Assembly (NCBI GenBank): GCA_963785815.1
Contig: CAWAWN010000002.1
Coordinates: 930,001-994,000 of the forward strand
Direction: 5' to 3'
DNA from: UBA4742 sp963785815
GTDB taxonomy: Bacteria; Actinomycetota; Acidimicrobiia; Acidimicrobiales; Acidimicrobilacustridaceae
DNA length: 64,000 nucleotides
Below the pieces are notes generated by a model, which did no database searches, had not been told where the DNA came from, and worked only from the letters and a program-made list of their open reading frames with translations. Below are positions 33,827-42,169 of this stretch, one piece after another; the stretch's first letter is position 1, and each line of letters opens with the position of its first letter. A program made the position numbers and the translations under genes.

Positions 33827-35919
33827 GTGGCCAGGTCGACCAGGGCGGCGTAGATGCCGTCGGTCTGGGGGAGGATGGCTTCTTCCAGCGTCGGCTCGTA
33901 GGCCACATGGGTGTCGAGGGCGGCCACCCGGCTGATGGGTGCGTCGAGGTCGGCGAAGCAGTGCTCGCCGGCCCAGGCCGCCACCTCGGCGCCGAACCCG
34001 GCGGTCAGCACGTCCTCGTGCACGACCAGCAGCCGGTGGGTGACGGCCACGCTGGCCGCCACCAGGTCGTGGTCCCAGGGGGCGATGGTCCGCAGGTCGA
34101 CGACCTCGGCCTCGATCCCGTCGGTGGCCGCCGCCCGCTCGGCCGCCACCCGGCACTTCTCGACCGTGGCGCCCCAGGTGACGATCGTGAGGTCGTCGCC
34201 AGGCCGTCGGACGGTCCCGCACCCGAGCGGCAGCACCCACTCGGCCTCGGGGAACGGGTCGGCCGCGTAGGGCTGGCGCAACAGGTGCTTGTGCTCGAGG
34301 AACAGCACCGGGTCCTCGCAGCGGAAGGCGGCGCGCAGCAGGCCGGCAGCGTCCGCGGCGCAGGACGGGAAGGCGATGAGCAGGCCGGGCACGTGGGCGA
34401 AGATGCTCTCGCCCGACTGGCTGTGCCAGATGGCGCCGCCCGCCAGGTAGCCGCCGATGGGAACCCGCAGCACCATCGGGCAGCTGAAGCGCCCGTTCGA
34501 GCGCCAGCGGATGGTGGCCGCCTCGCTCTTGATCTGGGTCATGGCCGGCCAGATGTAGTCGAAGAACTGGATCTCGGGGGCGGGCCGCAGCCCGCGGATG
34601 CCCTGGCCCACGGCGCGGCCCACGATGTTCGCCTCGGACAGCGGGGTGTTGAAGCAGCGTGCCTGACCGAACTGGCGTTGCAGCCCGTGGGTGGTGCCGA
34701 ACACCCCGCCCTTGCCCTCCACGCGGGCCAGGACCGCCTCGCGGGCGTCGGCCACGTCCTCGCCGAACACGCGGATCCGCTCGTCGGCGGCCAGCTGCTC
34801 GGCCAGGGTGAGGCGGATGGCGTCGCCCATGGTCACGGGCGGGCCGTCGGCCGTGGGGTGGGCCGCGGGTGCGGGGATGTCGGGGATGGCCCACACCTGG
34901 GTGGCGACCTGGTCGGGTCGCGGTCGGGCGCCGGCCATGGCCTCGGCCGCGGCCTTGGCCACCGCCTCGCGGGCGTCGGCCCGGATGGCGGCGACCTCGT
35001 CGGGGGTGAGCACGCCGGTGTCGACCAGGTGGGCCCCGAGGCGGTCGATCGGGTCGTGGGTGGCCTCCTCGGTGAGCTCGTCGGCCGGGCGGTACTTGCT
35101 CTGCGTGTCGGCCGCCGAGTGGGAGTAGGGACGAACCACGTCGGCGTGGATCAGCCCCGGACCCACGCCCGCCCGCACGTGGTCCACCATGCTGCGCGCC
35201 GCCCGGCGCACGGCCAGGTAGTCGGTGCCGTCGACCCGAGCCGTCCGCAGCCCGCGGAAGCCCCGCACCATCTCGATCACGGGGGCCGGGTGCTGGTCGA
35301 TGGCCGGCACCGAGATGGCGTAGCCGTTGTCGGCCACCACGTAGAGGACGGGCAGGTGCAGGGTGCAGGCGGTGTTGAGCGACTCCCAGAACTCGCCCTC
35401 GCTGCACGCCCCCTCACCCAGGCTCACGTAGGTGAGCTCGTCGCCGTGGGCGGAGCAGCCCGGCAGACCCGGGCGACGCACGATGTAGCGCGCCGCCTCG
35501 GCGCAGCCCACGGCGGGGATGCACTGGCTGCCGGTGGGGCTCGACTGGGTGACGATGTGGAGGGCGTCGTTGCCCCAGTGCGACGGCATCTGGCGCCCCG
35601 CCGAGCTCGGGTCGTCGGCCGACCCCACGGCCTGGAGCAGGATCTCGGTGGCGGTCACCCCGAGGCCGAGGCACAGGGCCTGGTCGCGGTAGTAGGGGAA
35701 GAACCAGTCGTAGGCCGGGCGCAGGTGTCGGGCCAGGGCCAGGCCCAGGGCCTCGTGGCCGGCCCCGGAGATCTGGAAGAAGACCCGGCTCTGCTTCTGC
35801 ATGCGGATCTCGCTGTCGTCGATGGCGCGCGAGAGGCAGGCCAGGCGCAGGTCGGCGACCAGCTCGTGGGGGTCGAAGCCGTCACCGCCGGCGGGGGGCG
35901 ACCCGCGGTGGTCAGCCAC
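33820..35919 (-). CDS. Fused 2-oxoacid dehydrogenase E1 alpha-beta (branched-chain type)
   Basis: 699 residues. The first half is an E1 alpha with GEGACSEGEFWESLN and ADNGYAISVP (thiamine diphosphate/Mg site); the second half is an E1 beta (MGDAIRLTLAEQLAADERIRVFGEDV, then transketolase-C from about residue 560). In most bacteria these are two genes; here they are one continuous chain. The complex decarboxylates branched-chain 2-oxoacids and transfers the acyl group to E2 lipoyl. GTG start overlaps the E2 stop by 8 bp. E3 is not encoded nearby. Confidence 0.85.
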   Translation of the reverse strand: MADHRGSPPAGGDGFDPHELVADLRLACLSRAIDDSEIRMQKQSRVFFQISGAGHEALGLALARHLRPAYDWFFPYYRDQALCLGLGVTATEILLQAVGSADDPSSAGRQMPSHWGNDALHIVTQSSPTGSQCIPAVGCAEAARYIVRRPGLPGCSAHGDELTYVSLGEGACSEGEFWESLNTACTLHLPVLYVVADNGYAISVPAIDQHPAPVIEMVRGFRGLRTARVDGTDYLAVRRAARSMVDHVRAGVGPGLIHADVVRPYSHSAADTQSKYRPADELTEEATHDPIDRLGAHLVDTGVLTPDEVAAIRADAREAVAKAAAEAMAGARPRPDQVATQVWAIPDIPAPAAHPTADGPPVTMGDAIRLTLAEQLAADERIRVFGEDVADAREAVLARVEGKGGVFGTTHGLQRQFGQARCFNTPLSEANIVGRAVGQGIRGLRPAPEIQFFDYIWPAMTQIKSEAATIRWRSNGRFSCPMVLRVPIGGYLAGGAIWHSQSGESIFAHVPGLLIAFPSCAADAAGLLRAAFRCEDPVLFLEHKHLLRQPYAADPFPEAEWVLPLGCGTVRRPGDDLTIVTWGATVEKCRVAAERAAATDGIEAEVVDLRTIAPWDHDLVAASVAVTHRLLVVHEDVLTAGFGAEVAAWAGEHCFADLDAPISRVAALDTHVAYEPTLEEAILPQTDGIYAALVDLATY

Positions 35920-37198
35920 CGCCGATCTCCTCGTCCCAGGCCCGGTCCTCGAGGGTGGTGCGCACGCGGGCCAGGAAGGCGGCGGCGTAGGCGCCGTCGA
36001 TGGCCCGGTGGTCGAAGCTCAGCGACAGGTTGCCCACCGGGTGCACGGTGACGGCCCACTCGCCATCGGGTCCGGTGCACGCCACGGGGCGCGGGCGGAT
36101 GCTGTCGATGGACAGGATGGCCACCTGTGGCTGGTTGATGATGGGCACCGCCAACACCGTCCCCTGGGCGCCGACGTTGGTGAGGGTGAAGGTGCCGCCG
36201 GAGATCTCGTCGAGGCCGAGGTGGTGGCGCCGGGCCCGGTCGGCCCGGTCGGCCAGGGCCGCGGCCAGCGCTTCGAGGCGGAGCAGTCGGGCATCGCGCA
36301 CCACGGGCACGACCAGGGCCTCGCCGTCCAGGTCGACGGCCACGCCCAGGTGCACATCCGGGTGCACGATGAGGCAGTCGTCGCCCACCGAGGCGTTGAG
36401 GTGGCGGAACTCACCCAGCGCGTCGACCACCGCCCGGGCCACGAAGGCCAGGGCGGTCAGCCCGACGCGCCGTCGCACCTGGTCCACCGCCGCGTAGTCG
36501 ACCTCGGTGGCCACGAAGGCGTGGGCGCTGGTGTCGAGCGACCGCCGGAGGTGCTCGGCGGTGGCCCGGCGGGCGGTCGAGAACGGGACGACGTCGTCGT
36601 CGGGACCTGGCTGGGGGACGGCCAATCCGGGCGGGCGCGTCGGGCTGGCCGATCCGGTCGAGGTCGTCGCATCGGCCTGGGAGGCGTGGGCGGCGGTGGC
36701 CAGCACGTCGGCCCGGCTGATGCGTCCGCCGCGGCCCGTCCCCGTCACCTGCTCCGGGCGCAGCGCGTGCTCCTCCAGGAGGCGCTGCACCACCGGTGAC
36801 AGGTTGGGACGCGCCGCCGCGTCGCCGGGCGGCGCGGTGGCCACCTCGACATGAGAGGCGTTCGCCTGGATGGGTGGGGCGACGGGTACCTCGACGGGTG
36901 GCGCGTCGGTGACCTCGCCCGGCGGGGCGGCTGCCGCGCCGGTCTCGTCGTCCACCTCCTCGTCGGGGTCGCCGATGACGGCCAGCACGGTGCCGACGGG
37001 CACCGTGTCGCCCTCGGCCACCAGCACCGAGCGCAGCACGCCGGCGTGGGCCGCCGGAACCTCGGTGTCCACCTTGTCGGTCGACACCTCGTACAAGGGC
37101 TCGTCGACGGCCACCGGGTCGCCCGGGGCCTTCAGCCAGCGCGTGACCGTGCCCTCGACGACGGTCTCACCCAGTTGCGGCATGGTGACGTGTTCCAC
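35912..37198 (-). CDS. Dihydrolipoamide acyltransferase (E2) of a 2-oxoacid dehydrogenase complex
   Basis: 428 residues. An N-terminal lipoyl domain (YEVSTDKVDTEVPAAHAG, lipoylated Lys in T-D-K-V), an Ala/Pro linker, a peripheral subunit-binding domain (LSPVVQRLLEEHALRPEQV) at about residue 130, and a catalytic domain ending LSFDHRAIDGAYAAAF (H-R-x-x-D-G). GTG 37198 lies 5 bases after GGAGG. It is the first gene of the E2-E1 operon and supplies the acyl-CoA-forming step. Confidence 0.9.
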   Translation of the reverse strand: MEHVTMPQLGETVVEGTVTRWLKAPGDPVAVDEPLYEVSTDKVDTEVPAAHAGVLRSVLVAEGDTVPVGTVLAVIGDPDEEVDDETGAAAAPPGEVTDAPPVEVPVAPPIQANASHVEVATAPPGDAAARPNLSPVVQRLLEEHALRPEQVTGTGRGGRISRADVLATAAHASQADATTSTGSASPTRPPGLAVPQPGPDDDVVPFSTARRATAEHLRRSLDTSAHAFVATEVDYAAVDQVRRRVGLTALAFVARAVVDALGEFRHLNASVGDDCLIVHPDVHLGVAVDLDGEALVVPVVRDARLLRLEALAAALADRADRARRHHLGLDEISGGTFTLTNVGAQGTVLAVPIINQPQVAILSIDSIRPRPVACTGPDGEWAVTVHPVGNLSLSFDHRAIDGAYAAAFLARVRTTLEDRAWDEEIGGG

Positions 37199-37274
37199 CG
37201 GCGCCTCCTGCTGCGCAAGGTTGCCACCGCTGCGATCGCCGCGCCGGCTCCCACCCGGGCGTCGCCGCCGTCGC

Positions 37275-37712
37275 TCAGGTGGCGGCCAGGAACTCGGCCA
37301 GCTTGTCCAGCTGGCTGCCCCAGCCGGCTTCGGCACCGGCGCGCACCGGGTCGGAGAAGTCGGCCACCAGGTGCACCCGCAGCGTCGTGGTGCGGGCGTC
37401 CTCCTCGGTGAAGGTGACGGTGGCGGTGGCCTGGCCGGTTCCGTCGCTGAAGCCGTCGTCGGACCACACGATCCGTGCGGGCGGCTCGACCTCCACGAAG
37501 GTCCCCTGGTTGGGGTAGCGCTCGCCGGTGGCGTCGTCGACCATCTCGAAGCGCATCAGGCCGCCCGGGCGCAGGTCCATCTCGATGGTCTGGCGCGGGG
37601 TGCTGATGCCCCGGGGTCCCCACCACTGCGCCATCTGGTCGGGATCGGTCCAGGCGTCCCACACGAGTTGGCGGGGGGCGTCGTAGGTGCGCTCGAACTC
37701 GAGCTCGATCAT
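37275..37712 (-). CDS. SRPBCC/Aha1-like (AHSA1) domain protein
   Basis: 145 residues: ERTYDAPRQLVWDAWTDPDQMAQWWGPRG at the start is the typical opening of the AHSA1/START-like fold, ending GWGSQLDKLAEFL. These form a hydrophobic cavity for ligands; in actinobacteria they are frequently encoded behind an ArsR-type regulator, as here (ATGA overlap). Ligand not known. Confidence 0.9.
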   Translation of the reverse strand: MIELEFERTYDAPRQLVWDAWTDPDQMAQWWGPRGISTPRQTIEMDLRPGGLMRFEMVDDATGERYPNQGTFVEVEPPARIVWSDDGFSDGTGQATATVTFTEEDARTTTLRVHLVADFSDPVRAGAEAGWGSQLDKLAEFLAAT

Positions 37713-38173
37713 GGTCGTCGTGTTCCTTCCGGGTCGGTGGGGGCAGTCGGATCGGGGGAGGGGGCGGCGCGGGGGTCGGCCCCGTCGTCGGCCGCCGTGT
37801 CAGCTCGGCGCGGTTGCAGGCGGGCCAGGTGCTCGCCGAGGCGGTCGAGGGTCCCCTCGTAGAAGTCGCGGTGGTGGTCCAGCCAGGCGGTGGCGTCCGC
37901 CAGAGGTTCTCGGCGCAGGTGGGCCGGGCGTTGCTGCGCCTGGCGCCCCCGGGTCACCAGGCCGGCCCGCTCCAGCACCTTTAGGTGCTTGCTGACGGCC
38001 TGCAGGGAGATGGTCGGGAAGAGGGCGGCGAGCTGGTTGACGGTGGCGTCGCCGTCGGCCAGCCGGGCCAGGATGGCGCGACGGGTCGGGTCGGCGAGGG
38101 CCCCGAAGGTGGCGTCGAGGGCGTCCTCGTCGTCGACGACGGCCGGCGTCGAGTTGGGCTCGGGGTGGGTCAA
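37709..38173 (-). CDS. ArsR-family winged-helix regulator
   Basis: About 154 residues. LDATFGALADPTRRAILARL and the recognition segment ISLQAVSKHLKVLERAGLVT define an ArsR/SmtB HTH; metal-binding cysteines are absent, so it belongs to the non-metal SdpR-like group that pairs with SRPBCC proteins. The only suitable start is a TTG at 38173 overlapping the stop of the DHFR-like gene (TTGA). The last ~45 residues are Asp/Pro-rich and unlike the family. Two TCAACC-N4-GGTTGA sites upstream of the operon are the likely operators. Confidence 0.8.
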   Translation of the reverse strand: MTHPEPNSTPAVVDDEDALDATFGALADPTRRAILARLADGDATVNQLAALFPTISLQAVSKHLKVLERAGLVTRGRQAQQRPAHLRREPLADATAWLDHHRDFYEGTLDRLGEHLARLQPRRADTAADDGADPRAAPSPDPTAPTDPEGTRRP

Positions 38174-38703
38174 GCCGCGGCCAGGGTGAGCAGCACCATC
38201 CCCGATCCGGCCGTGCGGCTGTCGGTGAGGGTGAGCTGGGTGGCGGTGGGGTCGGTGAACAGCCGGCGGCCCTTCCCCAGCACGATCGGGCAGATGAGCA
38301 ACCGGTACTCGTCGATGAGCCCGCCGGCGCGCAGCGCCTCGGTGAGCTGGCCGCTGCCGTAGATGAGCAGGTTCTCGTCGCCGGCCTTGAGCGCGACGAC
38401 CGCCTCGACCGTGTCGCCCGAGAGGAAGGTGGCGTTCCAGGTCGGATCGGTGAGGGTCGAGGTGGGCACGTACTTGCCGATCGAGTTCATGATGTCGCTG
38501 CCGTTGGCCGGGTCGTCGCCCATGGCCGGCCAAGCCTGGCTCATGCCGTCGTAGGTGACCCGGCCCAGGAGCAGCGCGTCGGCCCACCCCATGGCCTCCC
38601 CCTGGAAGGCGCCGACCTCCTCGTCGAAGTAGGGCTGCGTCCAGGCCGGGTCCTCGAACACCCCGTCCAGGGTCAGGTACTCGACTGCCATGATCCGTCC
38701 CAT
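38170..38703 (-). CDS. Dihydrofolate-reductase-like (RibD C-terminal domain) protein
   Basis: 177 residues. MAVEYLTLDGVFEDPAW, ALLLGRVTYDGM and LLIYGSGQLTEALRAGGLIDEYRL are the usual landmarks of the small RibD-C/DHFR-like proteins of actinobacteria, which bind NADPH but whose substrates are mostly unknown. ATG 38703 sits six bases after AAGGAG. First gene of the operon DHFR-like - ArsR - SRPBCC, all joined by 4-base overlaps. Confidence 0.85.
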   Translation of the reverse strand: MGRIMAVEYLTLDGVFEDPAWTQPYFDEEVGAFQGEAMGWADALLLGRVTYDGMSQAWPAMGDDPANGSDIMNSIGKYVPTSTLTDPTWNATFLSGDTVEAVVALKAGDENLLIYGSGQLTEALRAGGLIDEYRLLICPIVLGKGRRLFTDPTATQLTLTDSRTAGSGMVLLTLAAA

Positions 38704-38717
38704 GCCGTGCTCCTTCA

Positions 38718-38775
38718 TCAACCGAATGGTTGAACAGTACGACCGGCGTGGCGTCGTTGTCAACCGATTGGTTGA
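38718..38775. promoter_or_regulatory. Two ArsR-type operators, TCAACC-N4-GGTTGA
   Basis: Site 1 is 38718-38733 (spacer GAAT), site 2 is 38760-38775 (spacer GATT). Their centres are 42 bp apart, four helical turns, so two dimers would lie on the same face of the DNA. They sit just upstream of the DHFR-ArsR-SRPBCC operon start. Confidence 0.8.
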
Positions 38776-39050
38776 ATGAGCGCGGGCTCAGAGGTGGTGC
38801 ACGAGGCGGAGCTGCGGAGACCCGCGGCGGAGCACCCGCACGAGAACCGATCGGGCGTGTCGAGGATCCACTGGCGTGGATGGCGCCGGTGGTGGGCATT
38901 CGATGCGCTTGCCGTCCTGGATCAGTCCCGTGGGCGGGTTCGACGGTTGGGCGGGCACCAGCCCGCCGGCGAACACGGCCGGACGACGAGATGTCGATAG
39001 GTTCTCGGGGGTCGGCGCGGGGTCGACCGGAGCCGAATGGAGCGTGCGTC
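38776..39050. other. Intergenic stretch without recognisable gene
   Basis: About 275 bp between the ArsR operators and the next gene. Short open frames on both strands code for Pro/Arg/Gly-rich sequence without family resemblance. I see no hairpin or RNA gene. Confidence 0.5.
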
Positions 39051-39512
39051 ATGTCGTATGTCGTGGATTTCGTCGACGTCTCGACCGTCGGTCTCGAGTC
39101 TTCCCCCGTGGCGGACGCGCTGGCCGGCCTCCGAGCGAACGAGGCCCGCTACTTCAGGAACAAGTACGACCACGTGTTCACGGTCGAGCCGGCCGATGAA
39201 GCCGAGGAGGCGGTCGACTGGGTGCACCGCATCATCGAACAGGAGCGGGGCATCGTCATCGCCTCGCCGGCGCTGGAAGCCACCGCCTTCGAGGTCGAGG
39301 GCATCCGGATGGCCTACGTGTTCTACGAGAGCGGCCTGTCGATCAACGTGATGTACAGCCTCGACGAGAGCGGCAAGCGAGCGGTCGGGTTCAAGCTGTC
39401 CGAAGGCATGGAGATCCCCACGGAGCTGGACGCCTTCAAGTTCGCCCGGCAGAAGTCCAAGCTGGCCGGCACCATCCGGGGTTCGTACTTCGTGATCAAG
39501 GGCGAGTGGTGA
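39051..39512 (+). CDS. Conserved-looking hypothetical protein
   Basis: 153 residues beginning MSYVVDFVDVSTVGLESSPV. Balanced composition, alternating helices and strands (EARYFRNKYDHVFTVEPAD, AVDWVHRIIEQERGIVIASP, MAYVFYESGLSINVMYSLDE), no signal or membrane helix. The N-terminal part with an N-K-Y-D-H-V-F segment and several aromatic residues looks like a folded enzyme or binding domain, but I do not recognise the family. It stands alone. Confidence 0.65.
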   Translation: MSYVVDFVDVSTVGLESSPVADALAGLRANEARYFRNKYDHVFTVEPADEAEEAVDWVHRIIEQERGIVIASPALEATAFEVEGIRMAYVFYESGLSINVMYSLDESGKRAVGFKLSEGMEIPTELDAFKFARQKSKLAGTIRGSYFVIKGEW

Positions 39513-39693
39513 CCCTGAGGCGACCTCGTCGACAACCTCATCAACGATCTCGCCAGGCCGGGCTCTCGTCGCGAACGTCCTCTGGCATCGGTGTGTCACC
39601 AGGGGGCCGTGGGGATGTACAGACCTGAGCAGTGGAACGACTTCTTCGTCCTGGTCGGCACCGGCTCTGCCCACCCTGGCGGGGCTGGTCTTC

Positions 39694-40125
39694 GTGGCGA
39701 TGACGATCAACCTGAAGGGCGTGGCCAGCGATGCCACGCACCGATACCGGGCCGTGAACATGCTGTCAGGGTTCACCTCGGCGTTCGTGGTGAGCGCATT
39801 CGCGCTGATGGGGCATCAGACCGCTCGCACCCTGGGGATCGAGTGGTTGCTGGTGGCCGTGCTGGCCGCCACCATCAACACGAACGGCTACGTGCAGGCC
39901 TTCCGGCGGGGTGGCAGCCTCTATGCGCTCAGCCCGTGGCGCATGGCGGGCGGGAGCGCGTGCTACCTGAGCCAGATCGTCGGCGCGCTCATGCTGCTGG
40001 TGGGGGCCGAAGCCGGGGTGTACGTGGCCGCGATCGGACTGATCGTCAACTTCTACGTCCTGGTCTCCGGGTCCTGGCTGCTCATCCTGGGCACCCTGGT
40101 CGGTCCCGACGTCGCGCCACCCTGA
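39694..40125 (+). CDS. Small integral membrane protein, N-terminus apparently lost to a frameshift
   Basis: 143 residues as read, with four hydrophobic helices (MLSGFTSAFVVSAFALMG, WLLVAVLAATINTNGYV, LSQIVGALMLLVGA, VYVAAIGLIVNFYVLVSG). The natural start seems to be ATG 39615: MYRPEQWNDFFVLVGTG in another frame flows into ALPTLAGLVFVAMTINLKG of this frame if one base is removed around 39662-39672. The whole would be a five-helix protein beginning with a short amphipathic W-N-x-F-F segment. Function unknown. Confidence 0.6.
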   Translation: MAMTINLKGVASDATHRYRAVNMLSGFTSAFVVSAFALMGHQTARTLGIEWLLVAVLAATINTNGYVQAFRRGGSLYALSPWRMAGGSACYLSQIVGALMLLVGAEAGVYVAAIGLIVNFYVLVSGSWLLILGTLVGPDVAPP

Positions 40126-40229
40126 CCCGCCCTGGCACCTCCGCTCGCGTCGCACCGACCCGCCGCGCCCCCCGCTGGGCGGCCGGTCGCGCTTGCGCAC
40201 GACGGTCATCCCGATGAGGCTGGCGCACC

Positions 40230-42050
40230 ATGACGGTCGATCACGACGCGCTTCGGGAGCGGTACCGACTGGAGCGCGACAAGCGACTGCGCCCCGACGG
40301 CAACGACCAGTACCTCGAGCCGACCGGTCGGTTCGCGTCCATGGTCGACGACCCGTACGTCGAGCGGGTCGAGCGGGAGCCGGTCTTCGACGAGGTCACG
40401 GTGGCGCTCATCGGCGGCGGGTTCTCGGGGTTGTGCGTCGGGGCGCGCCTGAAGCAGGCCGGCATCGACGACGTCCGCATCGTGGAGGTGGGCGGCGACG
40501 TCGGCGGGGCGTGGTACTGGAACCGGTACCCCGGGGCCATGTGCGACACCGCGGCGATGGTCTACCTGCCGCTGCTCGAGGAGACCGGCAACATGCCGTC
40601 GGCCAAGTACGTCCTGGCGCCGGAGATCTTCGCCCACTGCGGCCGCATCGCCGACACCTTCGACCTGCGCGCCAACGCCCTGTTCTCCACCACGGTCACC
40701 GAGCTGGCCTGGGAGGCGGACACGGCCCGGTGGATCATCCGGACCGACCGGGGCGACGCCTTCCGGGCCCGGTTCGTGGCCATGGGCACGGGCCCGCTCA
40801 ACCGCCCCAAGCTACCCGGCATCCCCGGGATCGAGACCTTCGCCGGTCACTGCTTCCACACCAGCCGCTGGGACTACGCCTACACCGGCGGTGACTGGAC
40901 CGGTGCGCCGATGACCGGGCTGGCGGACAAGCGCGTCGGGATCATCGGCACCGGCGCCACCGCCGTCCAGTGCATCCCGCGGCTGGCCTGCGATGCGCAG
41001 GAGCTGTTCGTGTTCCAGCGCACGCCCTCGTCGGTCGACGAGCGCAACAACCACCCGATCGATCCCGAGTGGTACGGCAAGCTCGAGCCGGGCTGGCAAC
41101 ACGAGTGGCTGCTGAACTTCGCCACGTTGCAGACCGGCGGCTTCGCCGACGAGGACCTGGTCAAGGACGGCTGGACCGACATCTCCCAGCGCATCCGCGA
41201 TCGCATCGTCGAGATGGTCGCCGAGGGCGAGGAGCTCAGCCCTGAGCTGGCCGACCGCGCCTTCCTCGACAGCGACGACGAGAAGATGGACGAGATCCGG
41301 GCCCGCTGCGACGCCATCGTCGCCGATCCGGAGACGGCGGAGCACCTGAAGGCGTGGTACCGCCAGCTCTGCAAGCGCCCGTGCTTCCACGACGAGTACT
41401 TGCAGGCCTACAACCGGCCGAGCTGCCACCTCGTGGACACCGACGGCCACGGCGTCGAGCGGATCGACGAGACCGGCGTGTGGGTGGCCGGCACCCACTA
41501 CGACGTCGACTGCCTCGTGTTCGCGTCCGGGTTCGAGGTCGGCACCAGCTACGACCGTCGCTCCGGCTACGACACGATCGGGCGCGACGGTGGCCGGCTC
41601 TCCGATTGGTGGGCGGATGGCATGCGGTCGATGCACGGCATCCACGTGCACGGGTTCCCGAACCTGTTCATCATCGGCTTCGCCCAGGGCGCCAACCTGA
41701 TCTCGAACGTCACCTCGAACCTGGCCGACGCGGGCACCACCATCGCCTCGGTCGTCGGGCACACGATCGACACCGAGGCCGGCGAGGTCGAGGTCACCGC
41801 CGACGCGGAGCAGGCGTGGCTCGACCTGCTGGCCAGCAGCCCGGACTCGTTCTTCGGCAACGCAGACTGCACGCCCGGGTACTACAACAACGAGGGCCAG
41901 CCCCTGAGCTCGGGCGCTCGCTTCTCGATGTCCGGCTACCCGTTCGGCCCTGTCGCCTACTGGGAGTACATCGACGGCTGGCGCACCTCCGGCCAGTTCG
42001 AGGGCCTGGAGTTCCGCCCGGCGCGCGAGCCCGTCGTCACCGACGCCTGA
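40230..42050 (+). CDS. Flavin-dependent monooxygenase, Baeyer-Villiger type
   Basis: 606 residues. FAD loop VALIGGGFSGLCVGARL (GxGxxG-like) near residue 58, the BVMO fingerprint FAGHCFHTSRWDY (FxGxxxHxxxW) near residue 208, and NADPH loop VGIIGTGATAVQ near residue 236 are all present. WNRYPGAMCDT is typical for cyclohexanone/steroid-type BVMOs. It inserts oxygen next to a ketone to give an ester or lactone. It is a single gene; the ~50-residue N-terminal extension before the FAD loop is normal for this class. Substrate range cannot be predicted. Confidence 0.9.
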   Translation: MTVDHDALRERYRLERDKRLRPDGNDQYLEPTGRFASMVDDPYVERVEREPVFDEVTVALIGGGFSGLCVGARLKQAGIDDVRIVEVGGDVGGAWYWNRYPGAMCDTAAMVYLPLLEETGNMPSAKYVLAPEIFAHCGRIADTFDLRANALFSTTVTELAWEADTARWIIRTDRGDAFRARFVAMGTGPLNRPKLPGIPGIETFAGHCFHTSRWDYAYTGGDWTGAPMTGLADKRVGIIGTGATAVQCIPRLACDAQELFVFQRTPSSVDERNNHPIDPEWYGKLEPGWQHEWLLNFATLQTGGFADEDLVKDGWTDISQRIRDRIVEMVAEGEELSPELADRAFLDSDDEKMDEIRARCDAIVADPETAEHLKAWYRQLCKRPCFHDEYLQAYNRPSCHLVDTDGHGVERIDETGVWVAGTHYDVDCLVFASGFEVGTSYDRRSGYDTIGRDGGRLSDWWADGMRSMHGIHVHGFPNLFIIGFAQGANLISNVTSNLADAGTTIASVVGHTIDTEAGEVEVTADAEQAWLDLLASSPDSFFGNADCTPGYYNNEGQPLSSGARFSMSGYPFGPVAYWEYIDGWRTSGQFEGLEFRPAREPVVTDA

Positions 42051-42153
42051 CCGCTCGACCGGGCCGATGACCGCGCCGCACCCCAGGCAGGTGGGGTAGG
42101 CCGCGTCATCCCACGCCGGCTGCGACCCCTCCTCGGGAGTCCAGGGACCGCTG

Positions 42154-42167
42154 GTGTACAACTACAC
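42154..42167. promoter_or_regulatory. Operator-like palindrome GTGTA-CAAC-TACAC
   Basis: Lies two bases before the ATG of the CLC gene at 42170. The same core (GTACAACTAC) recurs at 45353-45366 upstream of the universal stress protein gene, at the other end of the CLC-TetR-USP unit. Probable site of the TetR protein encoded at 43858. Confidence 0.7.
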
Positions 42168-42169
42168 AC

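Noticed and set aside
39051..39512. Assignment of the 153-residue hypothetical protein to a known enzyme family
   Set aside because: Looks like a real folded protein but no diagnostic motif is visible; any functional name would be a guess.
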